Shown here piece by piece: positions 38,896 to 48,466 of a stretch of DNA of 64,000 nt; position 1 is the first letter of the stretch, and each line of letters starts with the position of its first letter. The DNA is taken from assembly GCF_000026945.1 (NCBI RefSeq), contig NC_012863.1, positions 434,001 to 498,000 on the forward strand, given 5' to 3'. The notes beneath the pieces were generated by a model. The model did not search any database. It was not told where the DNA came from and saw only the letters and a program-made list of their open reading frames with translations. The translations under genes and the position numbers were made by a program. This stretch comes from Candida dubliniensis CD36. Its lineage: Eukaryota; Ascomycota; Pichiomycetes; Serinales; Debaryomycetaceae.

Positions 38896-39824
38896 TGTTA
38901 ATTATATGTTGATAATTGAATTGAATTTTAAAAAAAAAAGTGTTGGATAATAAAGAAAAAAAGAAGGGAGGGAAATCAAACTGTGAAAAAGTTTGGAACG
39001 TTGTGGAATTTTTTTTTTTTGTCTGGTTTGTTTGCTTTCTGGTGTTAATTATTTGGGGGGGAGCGGTAAGGAGTTAAACTGTTTGTGGGTGGGTGTTAGT
39101 GTGTCATAAGCAAATAATAATAAAGAAACTCTTCCCCCGTTTGATCGGAGAAAGCAAGGAAGGACGAATAAAGCGGGAATATTAAGGTCGTGTACTAAGT
39201 GATTCGAGTCCAGTCCCCATCTAGTTCAGTGAAGCCACAGTGACCAAGTTGGGGTAGCATACATATTTTGATTCAGATAGTAAAGCTCTCCTCCCCAGAC
39301 TAAGAGCATTGGTACTCTATTTCCCATACATCATAGATTGATTTGTCACTCTCTGAACTATTGGATTCAAGTCATCTTTCCATTCATTTGTGGTGGACAA
39401 TTCCATCTAGATTCGATCAGTCTTGATTACTAATTAAGTGTAAGAATATACTATGCAGGAATCAGGTAAGTTCACCACACTTGCTAATCATTCAGTGTAG
39501 ACTATCAACACTTGATTGAAATTAGAGAAGATAAACAAAAAATCAAGAACTTGTCGTAGTTGGTTCGAGGGAACTCTTTTATTTATATATTATGTAAAGT
39601 CTTCCCTTTTTTTTTTGCTTGATTATTATTATTACTGTGGTCAATAAGGTGTTACTATTACTACGAGTAAAGCCCACACTCATACCTTGTAGGTTATATG
39701 AACCTTATAATCACCATTGTGACCTTTACACACCATATATATGTTATTCAATTATATAACCCATACTTAAAAATATCTGTCTCTCCTCTTTTTTTTTTTG
39801 TTTTGTCGTTTACCTTTTGCTGTA
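38896..39824. promoter_or_regulatory. SOD1 promoter and 3' region of the next gene
   Basis: No gene seen in about 930 bases. The part nearest SOD1 contains A-rich (38928-38940) and T-rich (39009-39020) tracts and a G-run at 39054-39062. The distal part is less homopolymeric. I found no tRNA despite a GATTCGAGTCC string near 39201, because no matching arms surround it. Confidence 0.5.
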
Positions 39825-40277
39825 TTAAATATACTTCTTGTCTAATGTACCATGTTGCTTTTTAAACTCATAAATCTCAATAACTTGTTTCTTAATTGTA
39901 TTCAAATCTTCATTGACATCAGGATAAATCTTTTCTTCAAATAAAAATTGATATAATTGTCTTTTTGACCAAGAATTTATAATATGATCATTAGCATGGG
40001 TCTGTTCAAGAGGGATAATTGGATCAGAAGGTCCCAATTCCACTTCATCCTCATTTTCAATCCGTTTCTTTGTTGATTTTGAAACCATCTTATCCTTTTT
40101 CCGTTTACTTGATGGGGAAGGTGGTGGTGGTGGTAAGGAAGGTAAATTAGAAATGGAAAATATTACGTATACAAATGATAATGTAATTAACCCAGTGTAT
40201 AACCAAAACCCTTTTCTTTTAATTTTATTAATAAACCTGTCAATTGGAGTATAATATCTCTCTATTACTGTGTACAT
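39825..40277 (-). CDS. Small single-pass membrane protein with a SAP/HeH-like C-terminal motif
   Basis: A 150-residue protein I do not recognise. The basic N-terminus (about 1-24) precedes one membrane segment (about 25-43, WLYTGLITLSFVYVIFSI). A proline run (PPPPPSP) and a highly charged Lys/Glu linker follow. The C-terminal 45 residues (NSWSKRQLYQFLFEEKIYPDV, then helical KKQVIEIYEF) follow the W-S-x-x-x-L-x-x-F/W-L pattern of SAP/HeH-like helical repeats found in fungal organelle proteins such as Msc1 relatives. This similarity is by eye. The topology suggests anchoring at an ER, mitochondrial or nuclear membrane. It is divergent from PBI2. Confidence 0.65.
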   Translation of the reverse strand: MYTVIERYYTPIDRFINKIKRKGFWLYTGLITLSFVYVIFSISNLPSLPPPPPSPSSKRKKDKMVSKSTKKRIENEDEVELGPSDPIIPLEQTHANDHIINSWSKRQLYQFLFEEKIYPDVNEDLNTIKKQVIEIYEFKKQHGTLDKKYI

Positions 40278-40744
40278 TAATGTCTGTGAGTGATTATTTT
40301 GTTTTGTTTATGTGTGATGAAAGCAAGGGGGTGGCAACTGCAATACAGAATAGTTATGTTAGCAAATTCAATGATTCAATACGGTTGTTCAATATAATGG
40401 TTATCCTTACTAGATTTAGATGTTTGTGAAGGGATGGAATATATATGTGTGAAGGGATGGAATATATATGAGTGAAGTATAGACTAAAATCACTTAATTA
40501 TGTGGAATGCTTATTGACACAAAAAAAAAAAAAAAAATAGAATATGATGTGATAAAATAGAGAGAGAATTTTTAGAGAGCAATTGAACTTGAAATTGAAA
40601 TCTCAACTACCACACACTCCACAAAAATCTGTAATTAATTACTGAAGGCGATATAATCTTCCCCCCTAAAAAAAAGATAAAGAGAATCAAAAAAATATAT
40701 TTTATCTAACCTTCTTTTTCTTTTTCTTTTTCTTTTCCTTTTTG
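40278..40744. promoter_or_regulatory. Divergent promoter of the small membrane-protein gene and PBI2
   Basis: Holds a 23-bp tandem repeat (40426-40471, plus the first 6 bases of a third copy), an A16-A17 tract near 40520-40536 and a TTTTTC/CTTTTT run just before PBI2 (40715-40744). No gene seen. Confidence 0.55.
40426..40477. repeat. 23-bp direct tandem repeat, two full copies and a partial third
   Basis: GTGAAGGGATGGAATATATA plus three bases occurs at 40426-40448 and again at 40449-40471; GTGAAG recurs at 40472-40477. It lies in the shared promoter of two divergent genes. Confidence 0.8.
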
Positions 40745-41137
40745 ATGAATCAAAATAAGAAATTAACTGGTTTAATATTATTAGCGATTATATCAATCAT
40801 TACTTTATTCAACTTTAGAGCAATTTCCAAAGCAACCGCCATCAGATCATTTGTTTCGCCTCCTTCTACTTCTTCTTCTAGCACCGCAAATATTAATACT
40901 AAATCAGCCATGTCAGATTCCAAAGGTTACATTATCACTTTAAAAGATACTTGTCCAGATTCCGAAGCTAGTTCAATTAAATCAAAAATTACTGAATTGG
41001 GAGGTAAAATTACCAATGAATTTAGTTTGATCAAAGGATTTTCTGCTCAATTACCAACTATTCATGCTGAAGCTTTGCCTAAAGATTTTGCTGGTATTGC
41101 CAATATTGAAGAAGATGGTGAAGTTCGTACACAATAA
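40745..41137 (+). CDS. PBI2: Proteinase B inhibitor, I9-propeptide family, with N-terminal hydrophobic extension
   Basis: The frame from the ATG at 40745 encodes 130 residues. The last 75, from the internal ATG at 40910, match the yeast Pbi2/I(B)2 inhibitor (75 residues): GYIITLKDTCPDSEASSIKSK, FSLIKGFSAQLP and NIEEDGEVRTQ. Yeast Pbi2 blocks vacuolar proteinase B and, with thioredoxin, forms LMA1 for vacuole fusion. The extra N-terminal part begins NQNKKLTGLILLAIISIITLF, a strong hydrophobic segment (about residues 9-25), followed by a Ser/Thr-rich linker. Either the mature inhibitor starts at residue 56 (short, cytosolic form) or a longer membrane-anchored or secreted form exists. Confidence 0.88.
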   Translation: MNQNKKLTGLILLAIISIITLFNFRAISKATAIRSFVSPPSTSSSSTANINTKSAMSDSKGYIITLKDTCPDSEASSIKSKITELGGKITNEFSLIKGFSAQLPTIHAEALPKDFAGIANIEEDGEVRTQ

Positions 41138-41675
41138 AGAATTGAATTGATTAATCAGAGATGTATATCTTAATAGTTTGATTTATATATATATATATAT
41201 ATGTGTGTGTTTGTATGTATAAAAAGCTGTTAATAAAAAGGATATAGAGTGAGAGAGAATTACTGTTTGTATGTATTGGTTACTGTTACAACTACAAGAA
41301 GTATATGGGAACATAGCTGGTTAATGGCAGTTTAAATCATTCCTGGTTGCCACTTCTTTTTTTGTCTGGTCTCCGTTTGAGTTTTTTATCTTATCGTGAG
41401 TGAGAGTACTGCATGTAATATTACCGAATTTGGAGATTGTCGCACCTCCTCCCCCCCTTTTTTTTTTCTGTTGCTTTAGCTTGCTGGTAAAGTGTTGTCT
41501 CCCCATGTTTCAAAAAATTAACCAACATTACAATTTCTGTCAACTCCTCGTTTCCTTCTTTTAATCCTCCTTATATTAACTATACAACTCCTTTTTACTA
41601 CTTTCAATTGCTCTTCCAACTTCTTCCTCACATTGTTTTATTCTCCTTTTATCTATAACTAGTACAATTTCTATC
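41138..41675. other. Intergenic: PBI2 3' region and AMS1 promoter
   Basis: AT/TG dinucleotide run at 41185-41210, then pyrimidine-rich sequence before AMS1. A short minus-strand frame at 41321-41506 is not credible. Confidence 0.5.
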
Positions 41676-44600
41676 ATGGGTTACGATAACATTAATCTTC
41701 AACCCAATTTCAAACCCATTGATCGTCTTTATGATGATCGATTAAGACAATTCACTGACACTGGCGGACAATTCCATAATTTGAATTTACCCAAATTTTA
41801 TGATATTCATCGTCAAGAAATTCGTGATTTAAAATCATGGAAAGTTCCTGATGATGCCAATGGGAAAACTCAACGACCATTATTTAAAGATATTAAATTT
41901 GATGAAATATCTTGGGATAATATTGGTATTGGATATAATTTTGGACCATCGTGGAAAACTTTTTGGGTTAAATTTAATTTGAAAATTCCTGAAGATTGGT
42001 TAAAATATGAAGCATTAGAAATTGATTGGGATCTGAATTCAGAAGCTTTAATTTATAATGATAAAGGATTACCATTACAAGCTTTTACTGGTGGTGGTCA
42101 ACGTAATTTATTCCGAATTCCCAAAGAATATCGAACTAGTGAAGAACAATTGTTTTATATTGAAGTTGCTTGTAATGGAATGTTTGGTAATGGTGCGGAT
42201 GGTGAACCTGATCCTAATCGTTATTTCCGATTGAATCGTGCTCATTTAGTTGTTCCTAATTTAGAAGCAAGAAGATTATTTTGGGATTTTTGGATTCTTG
42301 GTGATGCTACAAGAGAATTCCCTGGAGGTCATTGGCAAAAATATCAAGCTGCCGATATTTGTACACAAATCATGAATACATTTGATCCTAATGATGTTGA
42401 TTCTATTGGTAAATGTCGTAAATTGGCAGAACAATTGTTGGGTGATAAAATCAATTCTGATGAGGTCTTCCATGAATATCCCAATGAACGTAACAAAAGA
42501 ATTGATGTTTATGGTATTGGTAATTGTCATATTGATACCGCCTGGGAATGGCCATTTGCTGAAACGAAAAGAAAAATTGTTCGATCATGGACTACTCAAT
42601 TGAAACTTGCTGATGAATATCCCGAATATGTATTTGTTGCTTCACAAATGCAACAATTTAAATGGTTAAAACAATATCATCCGGAAATTTTATCGAAAAT
42701 CCATGAGAAATTTGCTACTAATCAATTTATTCCTCTTGGTGGTACTTGGGTTGAAAATGATACAAATTTACCTAATGGAGAATCATTACTTAGACAATTT
42801 GTTTTAGGACAAAGATTTTTATTAGAAGAATTTGGATTCCAATCTGATATTTTTTGGTTACCAGATACATTTGGTTATAGTTCTCAAATCCCACAAATTT
42901 GTCAATTAGCAGGGATATATCGGTTTTTAACACAAAAATTATCTTGGAATAATATTAATAGTTTCCCCTTGAGTACTTTTAATTGGAAGGGGATTGATGG
43001 TTCACAATTATTGGTTCATATGCCTCCTGGTAACACTTATACTGCGGCAGCAAATTTTGGTGATGTTGTTCGATCACTGCAACAACATAAGAATCTTCGT
43101 GATGTTCCTGCTGGTATGTTACTTTATGGACATGGTGATGGTGGTGGTGGTCCCACGGAAGAAATGATTGAAAAATTAAGAAGATGTCGTGGATTAGCTA
43201 ATAATTCTGGGTTAATTCCTTCAGTTCAATTAGGGGTCACAGTTGATGATTTTTATGAACATTTATTAGAAAAATCAGACCAAGGAAAGAAATTACCTAC
43301 ATGGACTGGAGAAATTTATCTTGAATATCATCGTGGTACTTATACTACTCAAGCCAATATTAAGAAATATATGAGATTTGGTGAAATTAAATTACATGAT
43401 TTAGAATTGATTGCTGGATTAGTTAGTATTAAACATGGTGATAAATACAAGTATCCAGGAGCAAAAATTCAAAGTTTATGGGAAGATCTTTGTTTATGTC
43501 AATTCCATGATGTTTTACCTGGTAGTTGTATTGGTATGGTATATTATGATGAGGCATATCCTATGTTGCGTAAATTATTGAAAAAAGCTGATGAACTTAT
43601 TTTTGAAGCGTTAAAAGTTGGCACTGATAATAGTACTACTAGTGGTGGTGGTGGTGATGGTGGTGTTGTTAATACTTTACCTTGGGATAGACATAATGAA
43701 ATTGTTGAAGTATCTCGTAAACAATCACCTAAATTATTTGAACAATTGATCAAAGATAATGTTGGTATTTCCACCCCAAAAACACTTCAAGATAAAGATC
43801 ATGATGATGATGAAACAGTTAGAATTTCCGTTGATTCTATTGATGGAATTTGTCAAATAAACAAAAAAGTTGAATATCCTGCTAGTGTTTCCAAAATTGA
43901 TGATGGTAGATTTATTTTGACGAACAAGTTATTGACGGCCAAGATTTCGTCAAATGGGGTTATTACTTCTTTATTTGATGAAGTTAATCAACGAGAAATT
44001 ATTGATACAACTGCCACTAATCAAACTAGTCATGGTAAAGGTGGTAGTGGTAGTGGTAGTATTGGCGGGAATCAATTTATTTTATTTGATGATGAGCCAT
44101 TAAATTTCCCTGCTTGGGATACAGAATTATATTCATTAGAAAAATTCCAATTACTTAATAATGGTAAAGCAGAGATTTTAGTTCAAGATGAATTAGAATC
44201 ATCAATTATTGTTACTCATGAGATTTCACCCAATTCATCAATTGAAACAATTATTTCATTAGCTGGTATAAATAAACCCCACAGGAGTAATAGTAGTAGT
44301 ACTACTACTACTACTAATGAAGGTAGTGATAATAATTATATTAAATTTTCATCCACGGTCAATTGGCATGAAAATTATAAATTTTTAAAAGTTCAATTCC
44401 CCACCACAATTACTACGGCATTACAAGCCAATTATGAAACTCAATTTGGTATTACTAATCGATCAACTCATTGGAATACCACTTGGGATATAGCTAAATT
44501 TGAAGTTGCTCATCATAAATTTATGGATTTAAGTGAATATAATTATGGAGTATCAATTTTAAATAATTGTAAATATGGTGGAGCTATTCATGGGAATTTA

Positions 44601-45170
44601 ATTAGATTATCATTATTAAGAAGTGCTAAAGCACCAGATAATAAAGCTGATATGGGAATTCATAAATTTGAATATGCTATATATCCTCATAATGGTCCAT
44701 TAGGAATTGATACGGTTAAAGCAGGTTATAATTTCAATTATAAATTGATTCAAAATCCATATTATCAAATAGATGATTCAATTTCACATTTATCATCATC
44801 ATCATTATTGGCTGCTATTAGATTGAAAAATCATCATCATAATGGTTCATTAATATTGTCTCATATTAAAAGAGGAGAAAATGATATTGATGTAAGTCAA
44901 TATAAATCATTGACGAAAAATGAAAAATCAATAATTGTTAGAGTTTATGAATCATTAGGTGGTGGTAATAGTAAAGGACAATTAATAATTGATAAATCAA
45001 TTCTGAAGAAAATTGATAAAGTGTTTAAAACTGATGGATTAGAAAATGAATTAGAAGAATTGAAATTGAATAATAAAATTTCTGATGATCTGTCTGATGA
45101 TGATGTTGTTGTTGTTGATATTACATTAAGAGGATTTGAAATTGCCACTTATAAAATATTATTAAAATGA
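41676..45170 (+). CDS. AMS1: Vacuolar alpha-mannosidase (GH38)
   Basis: A 1164-residue GH38 enzyme, somewhat longer than yeast Ams1 (about 1083). The N-terminal domain is followed by the zinc-binding GNCHIDTAWEWP (His285, Asp287) and the nucleophile Asp397 in WLPDTFGYSSQIPQI, then HGDGGGGPTEEM and FHDVLPGSCIGMVY. The C-terminal beta domains carry extra low-complexity inserts (TTSGGGGDGG, GSGSGSIGG, SSSTTTTTNEG) which explain most of the added length. Ams1 has no signal peptide and reaches the vacuole by the Cvt/autophagy route; there is none here either. It degrades free oligosaccharides from glycoprotein turnover. Confidence 0.95.
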   Translation: MGYDNINLQPNFKPIDRLYDDRLRQFTDTGGQFHNLNLPKFYDIHRQEIRDLKSWKVPDDANGKTQRPLFKDIKFDEISWDNIGIGYNFGPSWKTFWVKFNLKIPEDWLKYEALEIDWDLNSEALIYNDKGLPLQAFTGGGQRNLFRIPKEYRTSEEQLFYIEVACNGMFGNGADGEPDPNRYFRLNRAHLVVPNLEARRLFWDFWILGDATREFPGGHWQKYQAADICTQIMNTFDPNDVDSIGKCRKLAEQLLGDKINSDEVFHEYPNERNKRIDVYGIGNCHIDTAWEWPFAETKRKIVRSWTTQLKLADEYPEYVFVASQMQQFKWLKQYHPEILSKIHEKFATNQFIPLGGTWVENDTNLPNGESLLRQFVLGQRFLLEEFGFQSDIFWLPDTFGYSSQIPQICQLAGIYRFLTQKLSWNNINSFPLSTFNWKGIDGSQLLVHMPPGNTYTAAANFGDVVRSLQQHKNLRDVPAGMLLYGHGDGGGGPTEEMIEKLRRCRGLANNSGLIPSVQLGVTVDDFYEHLLEKSDQGKKLPTWTGEIYLEYHRGTYTTQANIKKYMRFGEIKLHDLELIAGLVSIKHGDKYKYPGAKIQSLWEDLCLCQFHDVLPGSCIGMVYYDEAYPMLRKLLKKADELIFEALKVGTDNSTTSGGGGDGGVVNTLPWDRHNEIVEVSRKQSPKLFEQLIKDNVGISTPKTLQDKDHDDDETVRISVDSIDGICQINKKVEYPASVSKIDDGRFILTNKLLTAKISSNGVITSLFDEVNQREIIDTTATNQTSHGKGGSGSGSIGGNQFILFDDEPLNFPAWDTELYSLEKFQLLNNGKAEILVQDELESSIIVTHEISPNSSIETIISLAGINKPHRSNSSSTTTTTNEGSDNNYIKFSSTVNWHENYKFLKVQFPTTITTALQANYETQFGITNRSTHWNTTWDIAKFEVAHHKFMDLSEYNYGVSILNNCKYGGAIHGNLIRLSLLRSAKAPDNKADMGIHKFEYAIYPHNGPLGIDTVKAGYNFNYKLIQNPYYQIDDSISHLSSSSLLAAIRLKNHHHNGSLILSHIKRGENDIDVSQYKSLTKNEKSIIVRVYESLGGGNSKGQLIIDKSILKKIDKVFKTDGLENELEELKLNNKISDDLSDDDVVVVDITLRGFEIATYKILLK

Positions 45171-46390
45171 AAAAAAAAAAAAAAAAAAAAGTTAGATAGT
45201 TTAAATAAATAAATAAGTAAATAAAAGAGTGTTTGTTTTTTTTTTTTTAGATTTATGGTATGAATTTGTTAAATTATTGTAAAAAATAGTTTCTGGTTAA
45301 TTTTGTTGGAAACTAGTAATAATATATAGGGATTGGGTAAGAAGTGCGTGGGGCAGACTTGTAGAAGTTTTTGATGGGGGTACAAATTGTGTAGTATCGA
45401 CGCACTAGGTCGATCAATTTACTACGAATTTTATGATTTTGAAAATTGAAAATCACAACCAATTTTTCTCAAGGGTACCTGCAAAAAAAAAAAAAAAAAA
45501 AAATATTGTTCTTAATAAAAATAAACAATGCTCTTATTAATGATATTTATATTCAGATAAGTCGGAATTTAAATATGAATCTTTCAAAAAAAAAAAAAAA
45601 AAAAAAAGTCATTCAGTTAAGTAAATGGTATAGCATAGCAAGGTATGATATAGAGTGAATAAATCGGATATTATATCTTTGGTATTTGGGAAATTCTATG
45701 AGTATTGTTGTTGTTGTTGTTTTTTTTTGGTGATAAATTAGTTGCAAAATTCATATAATAAAAAAAAAAAAAAAAAAGAAACAGAACAATATAATCTACT
45801 AAACACAGTAATTCCCCAACCAAGAAAGAGGAACAAACTATACAATATAATTATCCAGTTAGTTTTCATCATCTCTTGAATTATCATTACATTAAAACTA
45901 CATTCTGGTTATACTATAAAATCCCATACATTTACTCTCATATTGATTGTAGTACAGATATATATATATTAATTCCCCCCCCCGTTCACGGACTTAAAAA
46001 ATAAGACCAACCCTCTTTCTCCTCCCACGTTGATATTTGAAAATTAGTAGGTTTAGTTTCATCATAGTTCAAACTTTTGATGCATATTATTATTATTATT
46101 ATTATTATTTTTTTTTTTTGCCTAAAGTGAGTGGAAATACCAATTTGTTTGGTTTGGTTGAATGTGGTTTATGTGAAACTTAATAAAAAAATTCTTTTTT
46201 TTTTCCATTACGAAAGCCAATGAACATATTTCAAGTTGTTACATATTATAATAGTTGGTTCTACACATGCTACGGTTTCAATTTATATCTTGTTAGGATT
46301 TATTCATCTATTGATATAATCTGTTTCAGATATCACTAAAACTAAAGAAAGAAACACGACAACAATAGAAAACAACAAACAACAACAACG

Positions 46391-46425
<35 letters not shown>
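46391..46425. repeat. A35 homopolymer
   Basis: Thirty-five consecutive adenines, the longest homopolymer noticed in the window, in the AMS1-PGA59 spacer. Confidence 0.9.
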
Positions 46426-46427
<2 letters not shown>

Positions 46428-46596
46428 AAAAGAAATTTGTTTTTAAACTTTTAGATTATTTATCTATTTGTTTGGTTTTTTTTTTTGGGCCATGTCTTAA
46501 ATAGGCAATGGAATTTCCTAATTCAATTCAATTCACCAGTAACCTTCGTTGAATTGAATTAACTCATGTCATATGACAATTGATATGTTTGTAAAA

Positions 46597-46652
<56 letters not shown>
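46597..46652. repeat. GATT tetranucleotide microsatellite, 14 copies
   Basis: Fourteen uninterrupted GATT units, then GGTTG. It lies in non-coding sequence; on the minus strand a fortuitous Asn-Gln-Ser-Ile repeat frame crosses it. Confidence 0.95.
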
Positions 46653-46657
<5 letters not shown>

Positions 46658-47989
46658 TTTCATTGATGTCCAGCTTCCTACCCCATATCCAAAAAAAACA
46701 AAAAAAAAACAAAAAAAAAACAAAAAGTACACTTGTATATTTCAATTCCATTATTAATAATAATAAATCCTTGAATTTATCATCTATATTAAATGAATCT
46801 TATCTTCTAACAATCAAATAAATTGAATATTTATAAGTATGCATATATACAGAAAACAATCAATAAGAGCTTGTGACTAAGTTTAGTTAGTTAGTTTGAT
46901 TGTTTGTTTCAAAAAAGCTTTACCAACTTAAACCTTCCTTTCTTTGAAAAGTTTATTTAATGCTTAAACAACAACAACAACAACAAGAAGAAGAAGAACT
47001 ACTTAATATTTATTCACATTTAACCTTTACCTTTAACTTTTTTTTTTTTTTTGATTCAATTGTTTCAATAAACATTGGAGATATTATGCATATGTAAGAT
47101 AGATGATAAGTAAATTAGATATTATTGAGATAAAGTTGTAGTAGTACCAGTAGTAGGTGTTGACGCACCGACTCACCACCACCCAAGGCCAAAAGAAGAA
47201 AAAAAAATTTGGACCAAAACAATTATCGCCACCACACCACACCACACCACACCACGCTCACCATCACCAAAAGGGTGTAATGTACCTTTCTAATTTCTTC
47301 ATTAAACTAAACCAATCAGATATTATTCTACTTCTTCCTTTTAAACCAAAGCCGTTTTATTGATTTTCCCGCTTTTTTTTTTCTTGACTTTCAGGAGAAA
47401 GGGAAGATGGGGGGGCCAGAGGGGGATAAACCATTAACAATTACGAATAATCGTATACTAGATTAAGAAATAGATATATATAACGTTGTAGAAGCATTCT
47501 TTACAACGATTACTTTGTTCAAGATACAATCAAAGAAAAGTAGAGATGAATAGAAACATCATTGATGATGAATGATGATGAATCAATTGATTATTTACAA
47601 CAAACATTGAAAAAAGCAAGTTAAAAAACGTAGTAATATAAAAATATATATTCTTCTTATTCGAATAAACAAAATTTGAAAGTCAATTTCTGATGTATGT
47701 AATAATATTCACCCCTTTATATAATTCAGTAGCCTTGAATATACAAATGGAGTTATTTTTTGAAAAAAAAAAAAACACAACAACAAAGAAATCTTCTCCC
47801 AAACAAAAGATATATAGAATTATACACTACAAGTGTTTTTTTTTAAAATTTTTTTTTGATGATAAGATAATTATAATTTATTAAAAATGTAAATCCTTTT
47901 AAATTTTTTTTTTAAAACGGAAGAAATGAAATAAAAAAACCCAAATCTTTAGTTAATTAATAATTCAAAAAGGTTAAGGATAAACTCTC

Positions 47990-48334
47990 TTACATGAAAG
48001 CACCCAAAGCCAATAAACCGGCAGCAACGGCTGGGACAGCGTTAGCAGCAGCAGCACCTTCAGCAGTAGAAACTGGTGGAGTGGTGGTGGAGTTAGAAGC
48101 AACAGAAGATTTTGGAGCTTCAGTAGTTGGCAATGGGCAGTAAGTGGTGTAAGTGGTTTCAACTTCAGTGACAGTGGTGACACCAGTGGTGACTTCAGTT
48201 TCGTGACATTTGTTTTCTTCACAAGAAGTGATGGTAACAACGGTGGTGGCAATGTCAGTGACAGTGGAGTTAGCGTAAGTGGCTAAAGCGGAACCAGCAA
48301 CAGCGGACAAGATGATAGCGGATGAGAATTGCAT
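47990..48334 (-). CDS. PGA59: Small GPI-anchored cell-wall protein, one-module form
   Basis: A 114-residue protein from the ATG at 48334. Signal peptide about 1-18 (MQFSSAIILSAVAGSALA). One Thr/Val-rich module contains TTVVTITSCEENKCHE, TTGVTTVTEVETTYTTYCPL. A short Ser/Thr linker leads to a small-residue site and a hydrophobic C-terminal tail (VPAVAAGLLALGAFM) typical of GPI addition. Such proteins are covalently bound to the wall beta-glucan after GPI processing, and Pga59/Pga62 are abundant small mannoproteins needed for wall integrity. It is nearly identical in its first 80 residues to the product at 57595-58257. A TATATAAA box lies at 48459-48466. Confidence 0.95.
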   Translation of the reverse strand: MQFSSAIILSAVAGSALATYANSTVTDIATTVVTITSCEENKCHETEVTTGVTTVTEVETTYTTYCPLPTTEAPKSSVASNSTTTPPVSTAEGAAAANAVPAVAAGLLALGAFM

Positions 48335-48458
48335 TTTTAATAAAGTATAGGATATAAAGCGAATGTATAAAAGTTGGTGAAGAAAAAAAAAAGGAAAAGA
48401 AAAGAAAGAAGAAATAGACAGAAAAAAAAAAACTTGAGAAGGGGGGGGAGTAGTCAAA

Positions 48459-48466
48459 TTTATATA
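48459..48466 (-). promoter_or_regulatory. PGA59 TATA box
   Basis: TATATAAA on the minus strand, about 125 bases upstream of the ATG at 48334, in a position typical of highly expressed yeast genes. Confidence 0.6.

Larger units (their letters stand above)
45171..47989. other. 2.8-kb gene-free interval between convergent AMS1 and PGA59
   Basis: No ATG-initiated frame with coding character was found on either strand. It is dense in homopolymers, including A35 at 46391-46425, and holds a 14-copy GATT array (46597-46652), an ACACC array (about 47231-47255) and (CAA)n/(GAA)n near 46971-46998. Length is unusual for a convergent spacer, where both sides are only 3' ends. Confidence 0.6.

Noticed and set aside
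39195..39215. tRNA-like B box (GATTCGAGTCC)
   Set aside because: No T-stem pairing, A box or acceptor stem at the right distance on either strand. Similar checks near 39560 and 54770 also failed.
46569..46751. Asn-Gln-Ser-Ile repeat protein on the minus strand
   Set aside because: It is a translation of the GATT microsatellite with flanking homopolymers; not a gene.
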